From positions 62,001 to 126,000 of the forward strand of contig NZ_VXKH01000002.1 of the NCBI RefSeq assembly GCF_008693065.1: a DNA stretch of 64,000 nt, in the 5' to 3' direction. The notes under the pieces were generated by a model. That model was not told the origin of the DNA. It did no database searches and saw nothing but the letters and a program-made list of their open reading frames with translations. This stretch comes from Corynebacterium tuscaniense. Its GTDB lineage: Bacteria; Actinomycetota; Actinomycetes; Mycobacteriales; Mycobacteriaceae. Numbering within the stretch: position 1 is the stretch's first letter; each line of letters starts with the position of its first letter. A program made the position numbers and the translations under genes. Shown piece after piece: positions 10,191-18,851 of the stretch.

Positions 10191-11464
10191 ATCGCGTCGA
10201 TGATCGCCCCGGCGTCAAGCGCAACAGTCTTCTGGGAGTGGTCTTCGAGGTTCTTCACGGTGACTTCACCGGTTTCGATCTCGCGGTCGCCGAGGACCAG
10301 TGCGGTGTGTGCACCGGAGCGGTCCGCGCCCTTCATCGCACCCTTGAGGCCACGGCCCCCGTAGGCCATGTCGGCGGAGATGCCGTTGGCCCGGAGCTCG
10401 TCGATAAGCGAGGCCATCTTCTTCGTAGCCTCAGAACCAATGGCGACACCGTACACCTGCACGCGCTGGTCAACGCCTTCGAGCGTGACACCTTCGGCTT
10501 CGAGTGCGAGGATCGAACGGTCGACGCCGAGACCGAAACCAATGCCGGAGAGTTCCTGGCCGCCGATCTGGGCCATGAGACCGTCGTAGCGGCCACCGCC
10601 GCCGATGCCGGACTGGGCACCGAGGCCGTCGTGGACGAACTCGAAACAGGTCTTGGTGTAGTAATCCAGACCACGGACCATGCGCGGGTTGATCACGTAC
10701 TGGATACCCAGGTCATCAAGGGAACCGGTGACGGTTTCGAAGTGCTCACGGCAATCGGCGTCGAGGTGGTCGAGCATGAGCGGCGCATCGGCGGTCATCT
10801 CCTGGACCTCTGAGCGTTTGTCATCAAGCACGCGCAGCGGGTTGATCTGTGCACGATGGCGAGTCTCCTCATCCAGCGGAAGATCAAGCAGGAAGTCCTG
10901 CAGCTTCTGGCGGTAGGCCGGGCGGCAGTTGCGGTCGCCCAGACTGGTCAGCTCAAGACGGAAACCGGTCAAGCCGATGGACCGGTAGCAGCGGTCAGCC
11001 AGCGCAATGACCTCAACATCAAGAAGCGGATCATCTACGCCGATTGCTTCGACGCCGACCTGCTGGAGCTGGCGGTAACGGCCGGCCTGCGGGCGCTCAT
11101 AGCGGAAGAACGGGCCGTAGTAGTTGAGCTTCACCGGCAGTTGACCGCGGTCCAAGTTGTGCTCAATGACGGCACGCATAACACCGGCGGTGCCCTCCGG
11201 GCGTAGGGTCACCGAGCGGTCACCACGGTCGGCGAAGGTGTACATCTCCTTGGACACCACATCGGTGGATTCGCCCACACCGCGCGCGAAGAGCGTTGTA
11301 TCCTCAAAAACCGGCAGCTCAATGTGCTGGTATCCGGCAAGATGAGCCTGCTTCACAAACTCCGAACGCACCGCGTGGAACGTCGCTGAAGCCGGAGGCA
11401 CATAATCCGGCACGCCTTTCGGCGCGGAGAGGGGCTGGAACTTTTCGCTCTTTTCGGTGGTCAC
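10181..11464 (-). CDS. hisS: Histidyl-tRNA synthetase
   Basis: 427 aa from the GTG at 11464. Class II motif 2 is [17 protein letters not shown], and the HisRS signatures [13 protein letters not shown] and GGGGRYDGL are present, followed by the C-terminal anticodon-binding domain. It charges tRNA-His. The start is set by homology (family begins near [15 protein letters not shown]) and by TAAGAT exactly 7 bases upstream, pointing to a leaderless mRNA. The upstream hydrolase gene ends inside that promoter. One 11-mer copy is in the coding sequence. Confidence 0.95.
   Translation of the reverse strand: MTTEKSEKFQPLSAPKGVPDYVPPASATFHAVRSEFVKQAHLAGYQHIELPVFEDTTLFARGVGESTDVVSKEMYTFADRGDRSVTLRPEGTAGVMRAVIEHNLDRGQLPVKLNYYGPFFRYERPQAGRYRQLQQVGVEAIGVDDPLLDVEVIALADRCYRSIGLTGFRLELTSLGDRNCRPAYRQKLQDFLLDLPLDEETRHRAQINPLRVLDDKRSEVQEMTADAPLMLDHLDADCREHFETVTGSLDDLGIQYVINPRMVRGLDYYTKTCFEFVHDGLGAQSGIGGGGRYDGLMAQIGGQELSGIGFGLGVDRSILALEAEGVTLEGVDQRVQVYGVAIGSEATKKMASLIDELRANGISADMAYGGRGLKGAMKGADRSGAHTALVLGDREIETGEVTVKNLEDHSQKTVALDAGAIIDAIFL
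10399..10409 (-). repeat. 11-mer motif copy 2
   Basis: Exact copy in the 3' part of hisS, read as Leu-Ile-Asp-Glu. Confidence 0.85.
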
Positions 11465-11471
11465 CTTGGCG

Positions 11472-11477
11472 ATCTTA
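11472..11477 (-). promoter_or_regulatory. hisS -10 box overlapping the upstream stop codon
   Basis: TAAGAT, whose TAA is the stop codon of the upstream hydrolase gene, lies 7 bases before the hisS GTG. This is a close fit to a leaderless SigA promoter. Confidence 0.55.
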
Positions 11478-12131
11478 GCGCCCCTGCCCCGCTGCTTTGA
11501 GATATGGGTTGGTGGCACGCTCCCGCTCAACCGTGGTCATGGGGCCATGGCCCGGCAGGACGGTCAGTTTGTCATCCAAATCCCATACTGGCCCGGCCAG
11601 CGTGCGGTCCATAGCTGCTGGGTCCGACAACGGCAGGTCGGTGCGCCCGATAGAGCCAGCGAACAAGACGTCACCGGCAAACACCACGTCCTCATCCTCC
11701 GAGATGAACAGCACACAGCCCGGCGAGTGGCCCGGAGCATGCACCGTACGGAATCCAAGGCCTGCAAATTCCATCCGGCCGATCTCAACGTGGCGGAGAT
11801 CCTCCGGCTGCTTCATCGCATCAACATCGAAGATCTGCCCAAAGTTGCCGGGTGCACCCCACTTGGGGTCCAGCATGACTTCATCCTCCGGGTGGATGTA
11901 CACCGGCACATCGAACTCTGCGCAATCTCGCGTGTGGTCAATGTGCCCATGGGTGAGCACCACGGCCACGAGGTCGGCGCCCGCCTTATCGACGACCTCC
12001 CTCACCAGCCCCGCCATATCCTTACCCGGATCAATGACGAAGGCTTCCGGACGGCCATTGGCACCAGGCTTACCTACGACGACGTAGGTGTTGGTTTGGA
12101 ATGGCCCACCGGCGAGTCCCTGGATCTGCAT
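11475..12131 (-). CDS. Metallo-beta-lactamase-fold hydrolase (glyoxalase II-like)
   Basis: 218 aa. [12 protein letters not shown] is the HxHxDH metal site; [12 protein letters not shown] and [14 protein letters not shown] give the later His ligands. [16 protein letters not shown] matches hydroxyacylglutathione hydrolase-like proteins common beside hisS in actinobacteria. The true substrate is uncertain because these bacteria use mycothiol rather than glutathione. Its ATG abuts the tpx stop, so the pair is probably cotranscribed. It carries a 10/11 match to the 11-mer motif at 11984-11994. Confidence 0.85.
   Translation of the reverse strand: MQIQGLAGGPFQTNTYVVVGKPGANGRPEAFVIDPGKDMAGLVREVVDKAGADLVAVVLTHGHIDHTRDCAEFDVPVYIHPEDEVMLDPKWGAPGNFGQIFDVDAMKQPEDLRHVEIGRMEFAGLGFRTVHAPGHSPGCVLFISEDEDVVFAGDVLFAGSIGRTDLPLSDPAAMDRTLAGPVWDLDDKLTVLPGHGPMTTVERERATNPYLKAAGQGR
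11984..11994 (+). repeat. 11-mer motif near-copy (first base differs)
   Basis: CCTTATCGACG in the metallo-hydrolase gene, read as Val-Asp-Lys-Ala from the complement. The only one-mismatch copy I noticed. Confidence 0.6.
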
Positions 12132-12632
12132 TTAGCTCTCCAGGGCGTTCTTTGCCGCCTCGTAGTCCGGCTCATTGGCAATCTCAGGAACGAGCTCAGT
12201 GTGGACAATCTTGTGGTCTGCATCAGTCACAACAACAGAACGAGCCAGCAGGCCCTTAATCGGGGAACCCTGCAAGATCACGCCGTAATCCTCACCAAAG
12301 GTGGAACGGAAAGCAGATGCACTGACAACGTTCTCAATACCCTCGGCTGCACAAAAACGCTGCTGTGCGAACGGCAAATCCTTGGATACACACAGCACAA
12401 CGGTGTCCTCGAAGTTAGCTGCGAGCTCGTTGAACGCGCGGACTGACTGAGCACACACGCCAGTGTCTAGGGACGGGAAGATGTTGAGCACAATCTTCTT
12501 GCCTGCGAAATCCTTGTCCGTCAGCGTGCCCATGTCGCCGCCAACAAGCTCAAAAGCTGGCAAAGCCTCCCCTACTGCGGGCAGCTCACCAGAGGTTGTA
12601 GTCGGTTCATTTCTAAAAGTTACGGTAGCCAT
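12132..12632 (-). CDS. tpx: Thiol peroxidase (atypical 2-Cys peroxiredoxin)
   Basis: 166 aa. [15 protein letters not shown] holds the peroxidatic Cys in the Tpx context and [11 protein letters not shown] the resolving Cys about 34 residues later. The full length fits the family. It reduces hydroperoxides in the cytoplasm with thioredoxin-type electrons. TACGCT lies 8 bases before the ATG, a possible near-leaderless promoter. Diverges from the cyclophilin gene. Confidence 0.93.
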   Translation of the reverse strand: MATVTFRNEPTTTSGELPAVGEALPAFELVGGDMGTLTDKDFAGKKIVLNIFPSLDTGVCAQSVRAFNELAANFEDTVVLCVSKDLPFAQQRFCAAEGIENVVSASAFRSTFGEDYGVILQGSPIKGLLARSVVVTDADHKIVHTELVPEIANEPDYEAAKNALES

Positions 12633-12783
12633 ACTTCCCTAGCGTAGAGATTCCGCGCCACGTGCGCAGGCACCTACAGAAAACCAGCGCCTTTATGCTG
12701 ATACTGTTTATCTGCATCCGGCCCGGCTAACTCAACCGTGGCCGCACATGAATCGATCAATCCACAAGTGGAGGTCCGCCAAC

Positions 12784-13656
12784 GTGACGAACAACGCCCA
12801 GCGCGGCAAAGACGCACTGAAAGAACTCGACCGCGAGCTGAAAGCCCGCGACCGCAAGGAAAAGAGCAAGCCGTGGTCTGTCGCCGCACTTGCCGTCCTG
12901 GTGCTGGCACTTGTCGGCGGTGGTATCTACTTCGCCGCAACGTGGGATTCGGATGAGGATATCTCTGCTGAGGAATCCAGCGAGCAGTCCACCGACCCGT
13001 CTGAAGATATGAAACCGGCAGCATTGGCCAAGAAGCGCTCCACCTCACTGCCGGAGTCCGTCAGCTGTACCTACACCAAGGACGAGCGCGACGAGTTTTT
13101 CAAGGGTTTGCCCCCGCAGGAAAACGTCTCCACCACCGGCACCGTCGACGTTGAGTTTGATACCTCCGCCGGCCCGATTGGCCTCACCCTCGACCGCTCT
13201 GTCTCCCCCTGCACGGTCAACGCCATCGAGTACTTGGTGAAGGAGAATTACTACGATAACACCGTCTGCCACCGTCTGACCTCCGGTGGTATCAACGTCC
13301 TTCAGTGTGGTGATCCGTCCGGCACCGGCGCTGGTGGCCCCGGCTTCCAATTCGCCGATGAGTATCCGGTCGATGATGACGCAGAGAACACGAGCACGTC
13401 CGTCCTCTACGAGCGTGGCACCGTGGCTATGGCCAACTCCGGACCAAACACCAACGGTTCCCAGTTCTTCCTCAATTACGGTGAATCGCCGTTGGCGCCT
13501 TCCTACACCTACTTTGGCACCATAAATGAGGAAGGCCTGGCCACCTTGGACAAGATCGCTGAGGCTGGCATCGCTGAGGACGGGCAGTCCTCGATGGGTA
13601 GTGGCGATGGCGCACCGAAGGAAGAAGTAAAGATCAAGAAGGCAACCATCTCCTAG
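12784..13656 (+). CDS. Membrane-anchored cyclophilin-type peptidyl-prolyl isomerase
   Basis: 290 aa from the GTG at 12784, chosen over an ATG at 12748 because GGAGG lies 9 bases before it. A charged cytoplasmic N-terminus is followed by one membrane segment (SVAALAVLVLALVGGGIYF, about residues 38-57), an acidic linker, then a cyclophilin domain (VCHRLTSGGINVLQCGDPSG; GTVAMANSGPNTNGSQFFLN). It probably assists folding of exported proteins outside the membrane. Confidence 0.9.
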   Translation: MTNNAQRGKDALKELDRELKARDRKEKSKPWSVAALAVLVLALVGGGIYFAATWDSDEDISAEESSEQSTDPSEDMKPAALAKKRSTSLPESVSCTYTKDERDEFFKGLPPQENVSTTGTVDVEFDTSAGPIGLTLDRSVSPCTVNAIEYLVKENYYDNTVCHRLTSGGINVLQCGDPSGTGAGGPGFQFADEYPVDDDAENTSTSVLYERGTVAMANSGPNTNGSQFFLNYGESPLAPSYTYFGTINEEGLATLDKIAEAGIAEDGQSSMGSGDGAPKEEVKIKKATIS

Positions 13657-13677
13657 TTTCCCCACCCCGCACCACCA

Positions 13678-13713
13678 ACACCGCCATGTGAGTTTCATCA
13701 CACATGGCGGTGT
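13678..13713. terminator. 13-base-stem hairpin after the cyclophilin gene
   Basis: Arms ACACCGCCATGTG and CACATGGCGGTGT pair perfectly around a 10-base loop, 20 bases past the stop. The tract after it (AATTTGTG) is weak as a U-run. The loop region also holds a CRP/GlxR-like half-site pair. Confidence 0.55.
13687..13702. promoter_or_regulatory. CRP/GlxR-like operator TGTGA-N6-TCACA
   Basis: TGTGAGTTTCATCACA has both perfect half-sites of the corynebacterial GlxR consensus. It lies 160 bases upstream of the -10 of the small secreted protein gene and inside a hairpin, so it may be coincidental to the stem. Confidence 0.4.
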
Positions 13714-13824
13714 AATTTGTGTGAGATGTTACGCATTTAGTCCAAAAACCCACTAATAACGCCAAATAAATAGCCTGACTTTAAAAATCCTGTGAAATCA
13801 CTGCCACACGGCCACTTTTATCTC

Positions 13825-13853
13825 TTGCAACACCTTCGCAGCAGTTGTAAAGT
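13825..13853 (+). promoter_or_regulatory. SigA-type promoter of the small secreted protein gene
   Basis: TTGCAA, 17 bases, TAAAGT: the best -35/-10 pair in this gap. The transcript would have a leader of about 37 bases with AAAGG ahead of the ATG. Confidence 0.6.
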
Positions 13854-13896
13854 GTCCAACGTCATCAATGAATTGCAGTCACTGAAAGGGCTACGT

Positions 13897-14247
13897 ATGA
13901 AGATCCGTAAGAGCCTCCTCGCCGCAGCAACCGCTGCTGTCGTTTCCGTTTCCGGCGTTGTCGCCGCTCCGGCATTCGCTGAAGAGACCCCTACCACTAC
14001 CACCACCCCTGCCCCGAATCCTGACAAGGGCAGCGGCAATGGAAGCAGCAAAAAGGACGACGAGACCGACAAGGGCCAGGACAAGGACAAGAAGTCCTTC
14101 CTCGAGTCTTTCAAGGAGCTCTCCTCCGACAAGGATGGCAACTGGGACCCTAAGGCTATCACTGCTTGGATCGCCGTTTTCACCGCTGTCCTTGGCCTGC
14201 TCGCTAACGTCATCACCTTCGTTCAGAAGAACTTCACCCAGAAGTAA
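13897..14247 (+). CDS. Small secreted protein with C-terminal hydrophobic/amphipathic helix
   Basis: 116 aa. A Sec signal peptide (basic KIRK, Ala/Val core, cleavage near AFA-EE at residue 28) is followed by a low-complexity Thr/Pro then Asp/Lys-rich stretch. The C-terminus WDPKAITAWIAVFTAVLGLL with its continuation to FVQKNF is a single hydrophobic helix. The layout recalls small corynebacterial cell-envelope and porin-like proteins, but I do not recognise a named family. AAAGG precedes the ATG at 13897, and its own promoter and a strong terminator make it a monocistronic gene. Confidence 0.75.
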   Translation: MKIRKSLLAAATAAVVSVSGVVAAPAFAEETPTTTTTPAPNPDKGSGNGSSKKDDETDKGQDKDKKSFLESFKELSSDKDGNWDPKAITAWIAVFTAVLGLLANVITFVQKNFTQK

Positions 14248-14284
14248 GACTGACGTTGAGCTTCTAACTCCCTAGAGACTCAAC

Positions 14285-14320
14285 AAATCCGTCTCGGCTA
14301 AACGCCGGGGCGGATTTTTT
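14285..14320 (+). terminator. Intrinsic terminator of the small secreted protein gene
   Basis: Outer stem AAATCCG/CGGATTT and inner stem CGGC/GCCG followed by a run of Ts: a classic Rho-independent terminator 38 bases after the stop. Confidence 0.85.
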
Positions 14321-14486
14321 GATGCCTACCTTCGGGTGCTGTTTGCACCTTAAACCACGAACGCGAATACGGACGAGTCGTGGTCGGTTTGGTTCCGCGC
14401 CAAGTGTTTGGATCTTTTTTCGTTGTGTCGGGAACCGGGCTGTTTGTGCACGTCATCTGGCTACGTGGCGTGTTCTGGAGCGCGGG

Positions 14487-14519
14487 GCCTGTGGATGGAT
14501 TTTCGGGTTATCCACAGGC
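14487..14519. repeat. Inverted repeat with a DnaA-box-like core upstream of the HNH gene
   Basis: GCCTGTGGAT and ATCCACAGGC form a perfect 10-base inverted repeat separated by 13 bases. The right arm contains TTATCCACA, identical to the consensus DnaA box. It is the main feature of the 322-base gap before the HNH gene, besides the upstream terminator and a TAGCGT -10 at 14557-14562. Confidence 0.6.
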
Positions 14520-14569
14520 TTTTCGGCCCCTAGCTGCGCGTTTTTGGTTTTCGGTTTAGCGTTGCCGGC

Positions 14570-15670
14570 ATGAATCCTTTTGCAGCACTAGTGGCGGGTT
14601 TAACCAACCCGATGGAGTCCTTGGCATCCTTTGATGCCCAGGTCCTCCGCGATACCGGCTGCAGCCCTGCCCGTATTCGCGAATGGGCGAAAGTTCACAC
14701 GGTCTACTACGGGAAAACGAAGTTCACCCGTAAACAAGCAAACGCGATCAAGGTAGCTCGCTCGACTCAGAAGTCCTTGGATCAGCTTGCCTACATCGAG
14801 GGACAGTTAGCACCTATCGCTGACCCTGCTGAGAAGTGGCGGTTACGTTTGGCGTTGTTGTCGGTTCCGGGTGACTATAAAACGCTTCAGCGTCGGGCGA
14901 AGACCATCGTCCCGGAGGTGGACAAGCCTGCCCCGGAACCGGCGGTGGGGTTTGGGCGCTCACGTAAAAAGAGGCGCCCTATCATCATCACGGCTAGAGA
15001 AGAAGACGCAGCAGCTATCGAGTACGCCTCACGCCAGGGCCTCGGCGATGGCCCTGCAGGCCCCCAGATGTACGAGAACTTAATGACCATCCTGGGTCTT
15101 CGCCCTGATGCTCAAGGTGAAGGGGATGCCGCCCCAGCTCGAGTTGCTCCGGCTGTTCCCCGCCCCTTGATCCTCATCCCACTAGACGACCACATCACCA
15201 TTGTGGGCGGTGACGGGGATGACACCATCTTGGGGTTGACTGATGGCACCACGATCACCGGTGCGGACTACCTGACGCAGCATCATGGGGAGCAACTGGA
15301 GGTGGCGGTGTTCCACCCACAAGCAGGTGCCGTCAACCTGTATGACACTCAACGCTTCGCGAACCGGAAACAGCGTGACCTAGCACGGGCTTTGTCACCA
15401 ACATGCCCGGTACCGGGGTGCCGGCATGCGGCTGATAACTGTCAGGTCCACCACATCAAAGCATGGTCGAGGGGCGGGCATACGAACATGAATAACCTGG
15501 CGATGCTGTGTCGCTATCACAACCGCACCAACGATGATGACCCCGCACACGCCCACCGGGGCCGGGTGGAGAATATCAGGGGTGTACCAACCTGGCACTC
15601 ACCCCGCGGACACCTCGTGGCCAACACCACCCACCCCTACGGAGCCATGACACTCCTCTACGGCCGGTAA
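14570..15670 (+). CDS. HNH endonuclease-domain protein (13E12/DUF222-like)
   Basis: 366 aa. The N-terminal 250 residues are helical and resemble the DUF222 part of mycobacterial 13E12-type proteins. Residues about 279-322 form an HNH nuclease: CPVPGCRHAADNCQVHHIKA with GGHTNMNNLAMLCRYHN, including a zinc CxxxC and the catalytic His pair. Function is unknown; such genes are dispersed as repeats in actinobacteria. The ATG at 14570 follows TAGCGT by 7 bases with no ribosome site, indicating leaderless translation. Confidence 0.85.
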   Translation: MNPFAALVAGLTNPMESLASFDAQVLRDTGCSPARIREWAKVHTVYYGKTKFTRKQANAIKVARSTQKSLDQLAYIEGQLAPIADPAEKWRLRLALLSVPGDYKTLQRRAKTIVPEVDKPAPEPAVGFGRSRKKRRPIIITAREEDAAAIEYASRQGLGDGPAGPQMYENLMTILGLRPDAQGEGDAAPARVAPAVPRPLILIPLDDHITIVGGDGDDTILGLTDGTTITGADYLTQHHGEQLEVAVFHPQAGAVNLYDTQRFANRKQRDLARALSPTCPVPGCRHAADNCQVHHIKAWSRGGHTNMNNLAMLCRYHNRTNDDDPAHAHRGRVENIRGVPTWHSPRGHLVANTTHPYGAMTLLYGR

Positions 15671-15867
15671 GCGACACTCCCCATGTCGAAAGCCAGCAAC
15701 AGCTGGTCTTTCGCCATGCCCAAAAACGACCGTGAAGCGCTGAGGTCCAGTAGCTCAGCGTAGGAAGGTACAAGCAGCGGCGAGAGTCCTGCGATGCTGA
15801 ACGTGCCGTTCATGAGGCCTGCCCACAGCTGGCCATTACAAGCCTTTTCCCATCCCGCCGAATGCAT
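15658..15867 (-). CDS. Possible short orphan gene or gene remnant
   Basis: 69 codons (MHSAGWEKACNGQLWAGLMN at the start) in the 251-base gap between the HNH gene and rel, overlapping the HNH 3' end by 13 bases. There is no clear ribosome site and I recognise no family. It may be spurious or the remnant of a longer gene. Confidence 0.2.
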   Translation of the reverse strand: MHSAGWEKACNGQLWAGLMNGTFSIAGLSPLLVPSYAELLDLSASRSFLGMAKDQLLLAFDMGSVAYRP

Positions 15868-15921
15868 GGGGTGAGATTTCCAGCACGATGGCAGTAGAGC
15901 ACCAGGGCAGTGATGGTGAGG

Positions 15922-18198
15922 TTAAGCGGTTACGCGATATACGTCGAAGACACCCTCAATATTGCGGATCTGGTTCATCAGTGCGCCAAGCTGCTTAGTG
16001 TCGGAAACCTGGAAGGTGAAGCGGACGGTAGCAATATGGTCGTCGCCACAGTGGTGGTTGAAAGCAATCACAGGCAGCTTCTGGTCATTGAGCACACGGG
16101 TGAGCTCCGCCAGCAAGCCCTGCTTGTCTAAAGCCTCAAGTTGCATCGTGGCCATGGAGGCGCCGTGGTGGGAGCCGCGGTCCCAGGAGACGTCGATAAG
16201 CCGTGCGGATTCTTGGCGGAGCTTATCAGCATTGGTGCAGTCGGAACGATGAACAGAAACGCCCCCACCGCGGGTGACAAAGCCGAAGATGTCATCACCG
16301 GGAACGGGCAAGCAGCAGCGTGCCAGCTTAGCCATGACGTCCGGGGACCCCTCGACGAGGATGCCAGGGCCGTCCGAGCGCGTGGGAGGTTTCACCATTT
16401 CGGAGAACGGGGCGCGGGATGTCAACGCGTCAACAGCGTCATCCTCATCGCCGAACATGTCCATGAGCAGACTGACAACATGTTTGGCAGATACGTTGCC
16501 GGCGCCGATGGCAGTGTACAGACCATCCATGTCGTCGTAGCCAAGCTGCGTTGACACCTTATTCATGGATTCCGCTGTGAAGAGGCGGTGCATGGGCAGG
16601 CCGCCGCGCTGAACTTCCGCAGCCAGGGCATCGCGGCCGGCCTCAAGATGTTCCTCGCGCCGCTCTTTTGCAAACCATTGGCGGATCTTTGTCCGCGCCC
16701 GGGGCGAGACGACGAACTCCTGCCAATCACGGGACGGGCCAGCGTTGCTGTCCTTCGATGTGAACACCTCTACCCTGTCACCGGACTTCAGCGTGGATTC
16801 CAGTGCAACGAGCTTGCCGTTAACTTTGGCGCCAATGCAGCGGTGCCCGACCTCCGTGTGCACCGCGTAGGCAAAATCCACCGGGGTAGAACCGGACGGC
16901 AGGTTGATCACATCGCCCTTAGGAGTGAAGCAGAAGATCTGCGCCGAGGTGAGGTCATACCGCAGTGAATCCAGAAACTCATTAGGGTCTGCTGCTTCCT
17001 TCTGCCAGTCAAGCAGCTGACGCATCCACGTCATCTGATCAATTTCAGCCTGGTCGCCCTTGTGGGACCCCTTGGTTTCCTTGTAGCGCCAATGGGCAGC
17101 AACACCGAATTCGGCGTTGTAATGCATTTCATGGGTGCGCACCTGGATCTCCAGCGGGCGGCCCGAATGGTTCATAACCGTGGTGTGCAATGACTGGTAG
17201 ACGCCGAAGCGGGGGTTAGAGATGTAGTCCTTGAAGCGGCCCGGCATCGCGTAGTACATCGAGTGCACCACGCCGATTGCCGCGTAGCAGTCACTGATGG
17301 TGTCCACCAGAACGCGGATGCCCACGAGATCAAAGATCTCTGCAAAGTCACGACCCCGCACCGCCATTTTCTGATAAATCGACCAGTAGTGCTTCGGGCG
17401 GCCCATAACTTCTGCTTTGATGCCATTGGCTTTGAGCTCGCTCTGGATCTCAGTGGTGATTTCTTTGAGTGCCCGATCACGGGAGGGGGCGCGCTCCGCA
17501 ACGAGGCGGACGATCTCCTCATACTTCTTCGGATACAAGATGGCAAAGGCCAAGTCTTCGAGCTCCCACTTCACCGTAGCCATGCCCAGGCGGTGGGCCA
17601 GCGGAGCGATGACTTCGAGGGTTTCCCGCGCCTTCTTCTCCTGCTTCTCCGGCGGCAAGAAACGCATGGTGCGCATATTGTGCAGGCGGTCCGCAACCTT
17701 GATCACCAACACACGCGGGTCCTGCGCCATGGCCACAACCATTTTGCGGATCGTTTCCGCCTCAGCCGCAGACCCAAAAGCAACTTTGTCCAGCTTGGTC
17801 ACGCCGTCCACAAGACGCGCAACCTCAGGGCCAAAATCAGCGGTGAGGTCATCCAAGGAGTACTCGGTGTCCTCCACCGTGTCATGCAGCAGCGCAGCGA
17901 TAACGGTGGTGGTATCCATGCCTATCTCGGCGCAGATTGTGGCCACTGCCAAAGGATGCGTGATGTAGGGGTCCCCGGACTTGCGGGACACGCCCTCATG
18001 CAGGCGCTCTGCCGTGTCATACGCACGAGAGATATCTTCCACTCCACTACGCGGGTGGTATTTCCTGTGGATAGATAGTAAAGGTTCCAACACCGGGTTG
18101 GATCGCGGACGCCCACCGGTGAGGGACCGCGCGAGGCGGGCGGACACACTGCGCACGGACGTCCCAGAACGGCGTTGTGGTCTATCGTGGGACGTCAC
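15922..18198 (-). CDS. rel: Bifunctional (p)ppGpp synthetase/hydrolase
   Basis: 758 aa, full length for Rel. In order: HD hydrolase ([10 protein letters not shown], near residue 110), synthetase domain ([20 protein letters not shown]), TGS domain ([20 protein letters not shown]) and a C-terminal ACT domain ([19 protein letters not shown]). It makes and breaks the stringent-response alarmone. GTG start at 18198 with GAGGAG 6 bases before. It is the downstream end of the secDF-dciAE-apt-rel block known in C. glutamicum. One 11-mer copy lies in the C-terminal part. Confidence 0.96.
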   Translation of the reverse strand: MTSHDRPQRRSGTSVRSVSARLARSLTGGRPRSNPVLEPLLSIHRKYHPRSGVEDISRAYDTAERLHEGVSRKSGDPYITHPLAVATICAEIGMDTTTVIAALLHDTVEDTEYSLDDLTADFGPEVARLVDGVTKLDKVAFGSAAEAETIRKMVVAMAQDPRVLVIKVADRLHNMRTMRFLPPEKQEKKARETLEVIAPLAHRLGMATVKWELEDLAFAILYPKKYEEIVRLVAERAPSRDRALKEITTEIQSELKANGIKAEVMGRPKHYWSIYQKMAVRGRDFAEIFDLVGIRVLVDTISDCYAAIGVVHSMYYAMPGRFKDYISNPRFGVYQSLHTTVMNHSGRPLEIQVRTHEMHYNAEFGVAAHWRYKETKGSHKGDQAEIDQMTWMRQLLDWQKEAADPNEFLDSLRYDLTSAQIFCFTPKGDVINLPSGSTPVDFAYAVHTEVGHRCIGAKVNGKLVALESTLKSGDRVEVFTSKDSNAGPSRDWQEFVVSPRARTKIRQWFAKERREEHLEAGRDALAAEVQRGGLPMHRLFTAESMNKVSTQLGYDDMDGLYTAIGAGNVSAKHVVSLLMDMFGDEDDAVDALTSRAPFSEMVKPPTRSDGPGILVEGSPDVMAKLARCCLPVPGDDIFGFVTRGGGVSVHRSDCTNADKLRQESARLIDVSWDRGSHHGASMATMQLEALDKQGLLAELTRVLNDQKLPVIAFNHHCGDDHIATVRFTFQVSDTKQLGALMNQIRNIEGVFDVYRVTA
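16191..16201 (-). repeat. 11-mer motif copy 3
   Basis: Exact copy in rel, read as Leu-Ile-Asp-Val. Confidence 0.85.
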
Positions 18199-18274
18199 TT
18201 ACAACTCCTCAAAGTTCCAGGGGGTGAACACTTCCGATCAGTGTACCCAGGCATCTACCAATCCGAGCAGGGTT

Positions 18275-18847
18275 CTATTCCCCTTTGTTCAGCACCACCA
18301 ACGGCACGTCACCGAGGTGTTCGCGCCCACCCAGTCCATCGACCTCAAGCACCACCACGCAGCCGCAGACTGTGCCGCCAGCACGGTGGATAAGGTCATG
18401 CGCTGCCATGAGGGTGCCGCCGGTGGCCAAGACATCGTCGACAAGCACTACGCGCTTACCTTTAAGCTGCATGCCCTCTGCTGGGATCTCCAGCGCGGCT
18501 TGGCCGTACTCCAGCGAGTATTCCTCGCGGATGACCGGCGGTGGCAGCTTGCCCTTCTTGCGGATAGCCAAAATGCCCACACCCATGTCAAAGGCGACAG
18601 CGGAGCCCAACAAAAAGCCACGAGCATCCAGCCCACCAATCATCTCCGCACCGAGCTCCTGGCACGCAGCGGACAATTCCCTGATCACAACATTGAGCGC
18701 ATCCTTGTCCGCGAGCACCGGGGTGAGGTCCTCAAAGAGCACGCCTTTCTCCGGGAAATCCTGGACATACCGCATTTTTGCGGCTAGTGCCTCCCGCGCA
18801 GTGCGGAAGGTTACGTTGTTGGATGAGAGCTGGTCGGAATGAGTCAC
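18275..18847 (-). CDS. apt: Adenine phosphoribosyltransferase
   Basis: 190 aa from the GTG at 18847. [14 protein letters not shown] and the PRPP loop [20 protein letters not shown] are typical. It converts adenine and PRPP to AMP (purine salvage). The start is chosen because it lies just before the upstream dciAE stop (4-base spacing); the open frame extends into dciAE without a better start. Confidence 0.94.
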   Translation of the reverse strand: MTHSDQLSSNNVTFRTAREALAAKMRYVQDFPEKGVLFEDLTPVLADKDALNVVIRELSAACQELGAEMIGGLDARGFLLGSAVAFDMGVGILAIRKKGKLPPPVIREEYSLEYGQAALEIPAEGMQLKGKRVVLVDDVLATGGTLMAAHDLIHRAGGTVCGCVVVLEVDGLGGREHLGDVPLVVLNKGE

Positions 18848-18851
18848 AGTT

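Noticed and set aside
11457-12446. 329-codon open frame opposite the hydrolase and tpx genes
   Set aside because: Spans two well-supported genes on the other strand; no family similarity.
14319-14573. Short frame between the secreted protein and HNH genes
   Set aside because: It begins in the terminator T-run and runs through the DnaA-box repeat; no ribosome site or protein-like composition.
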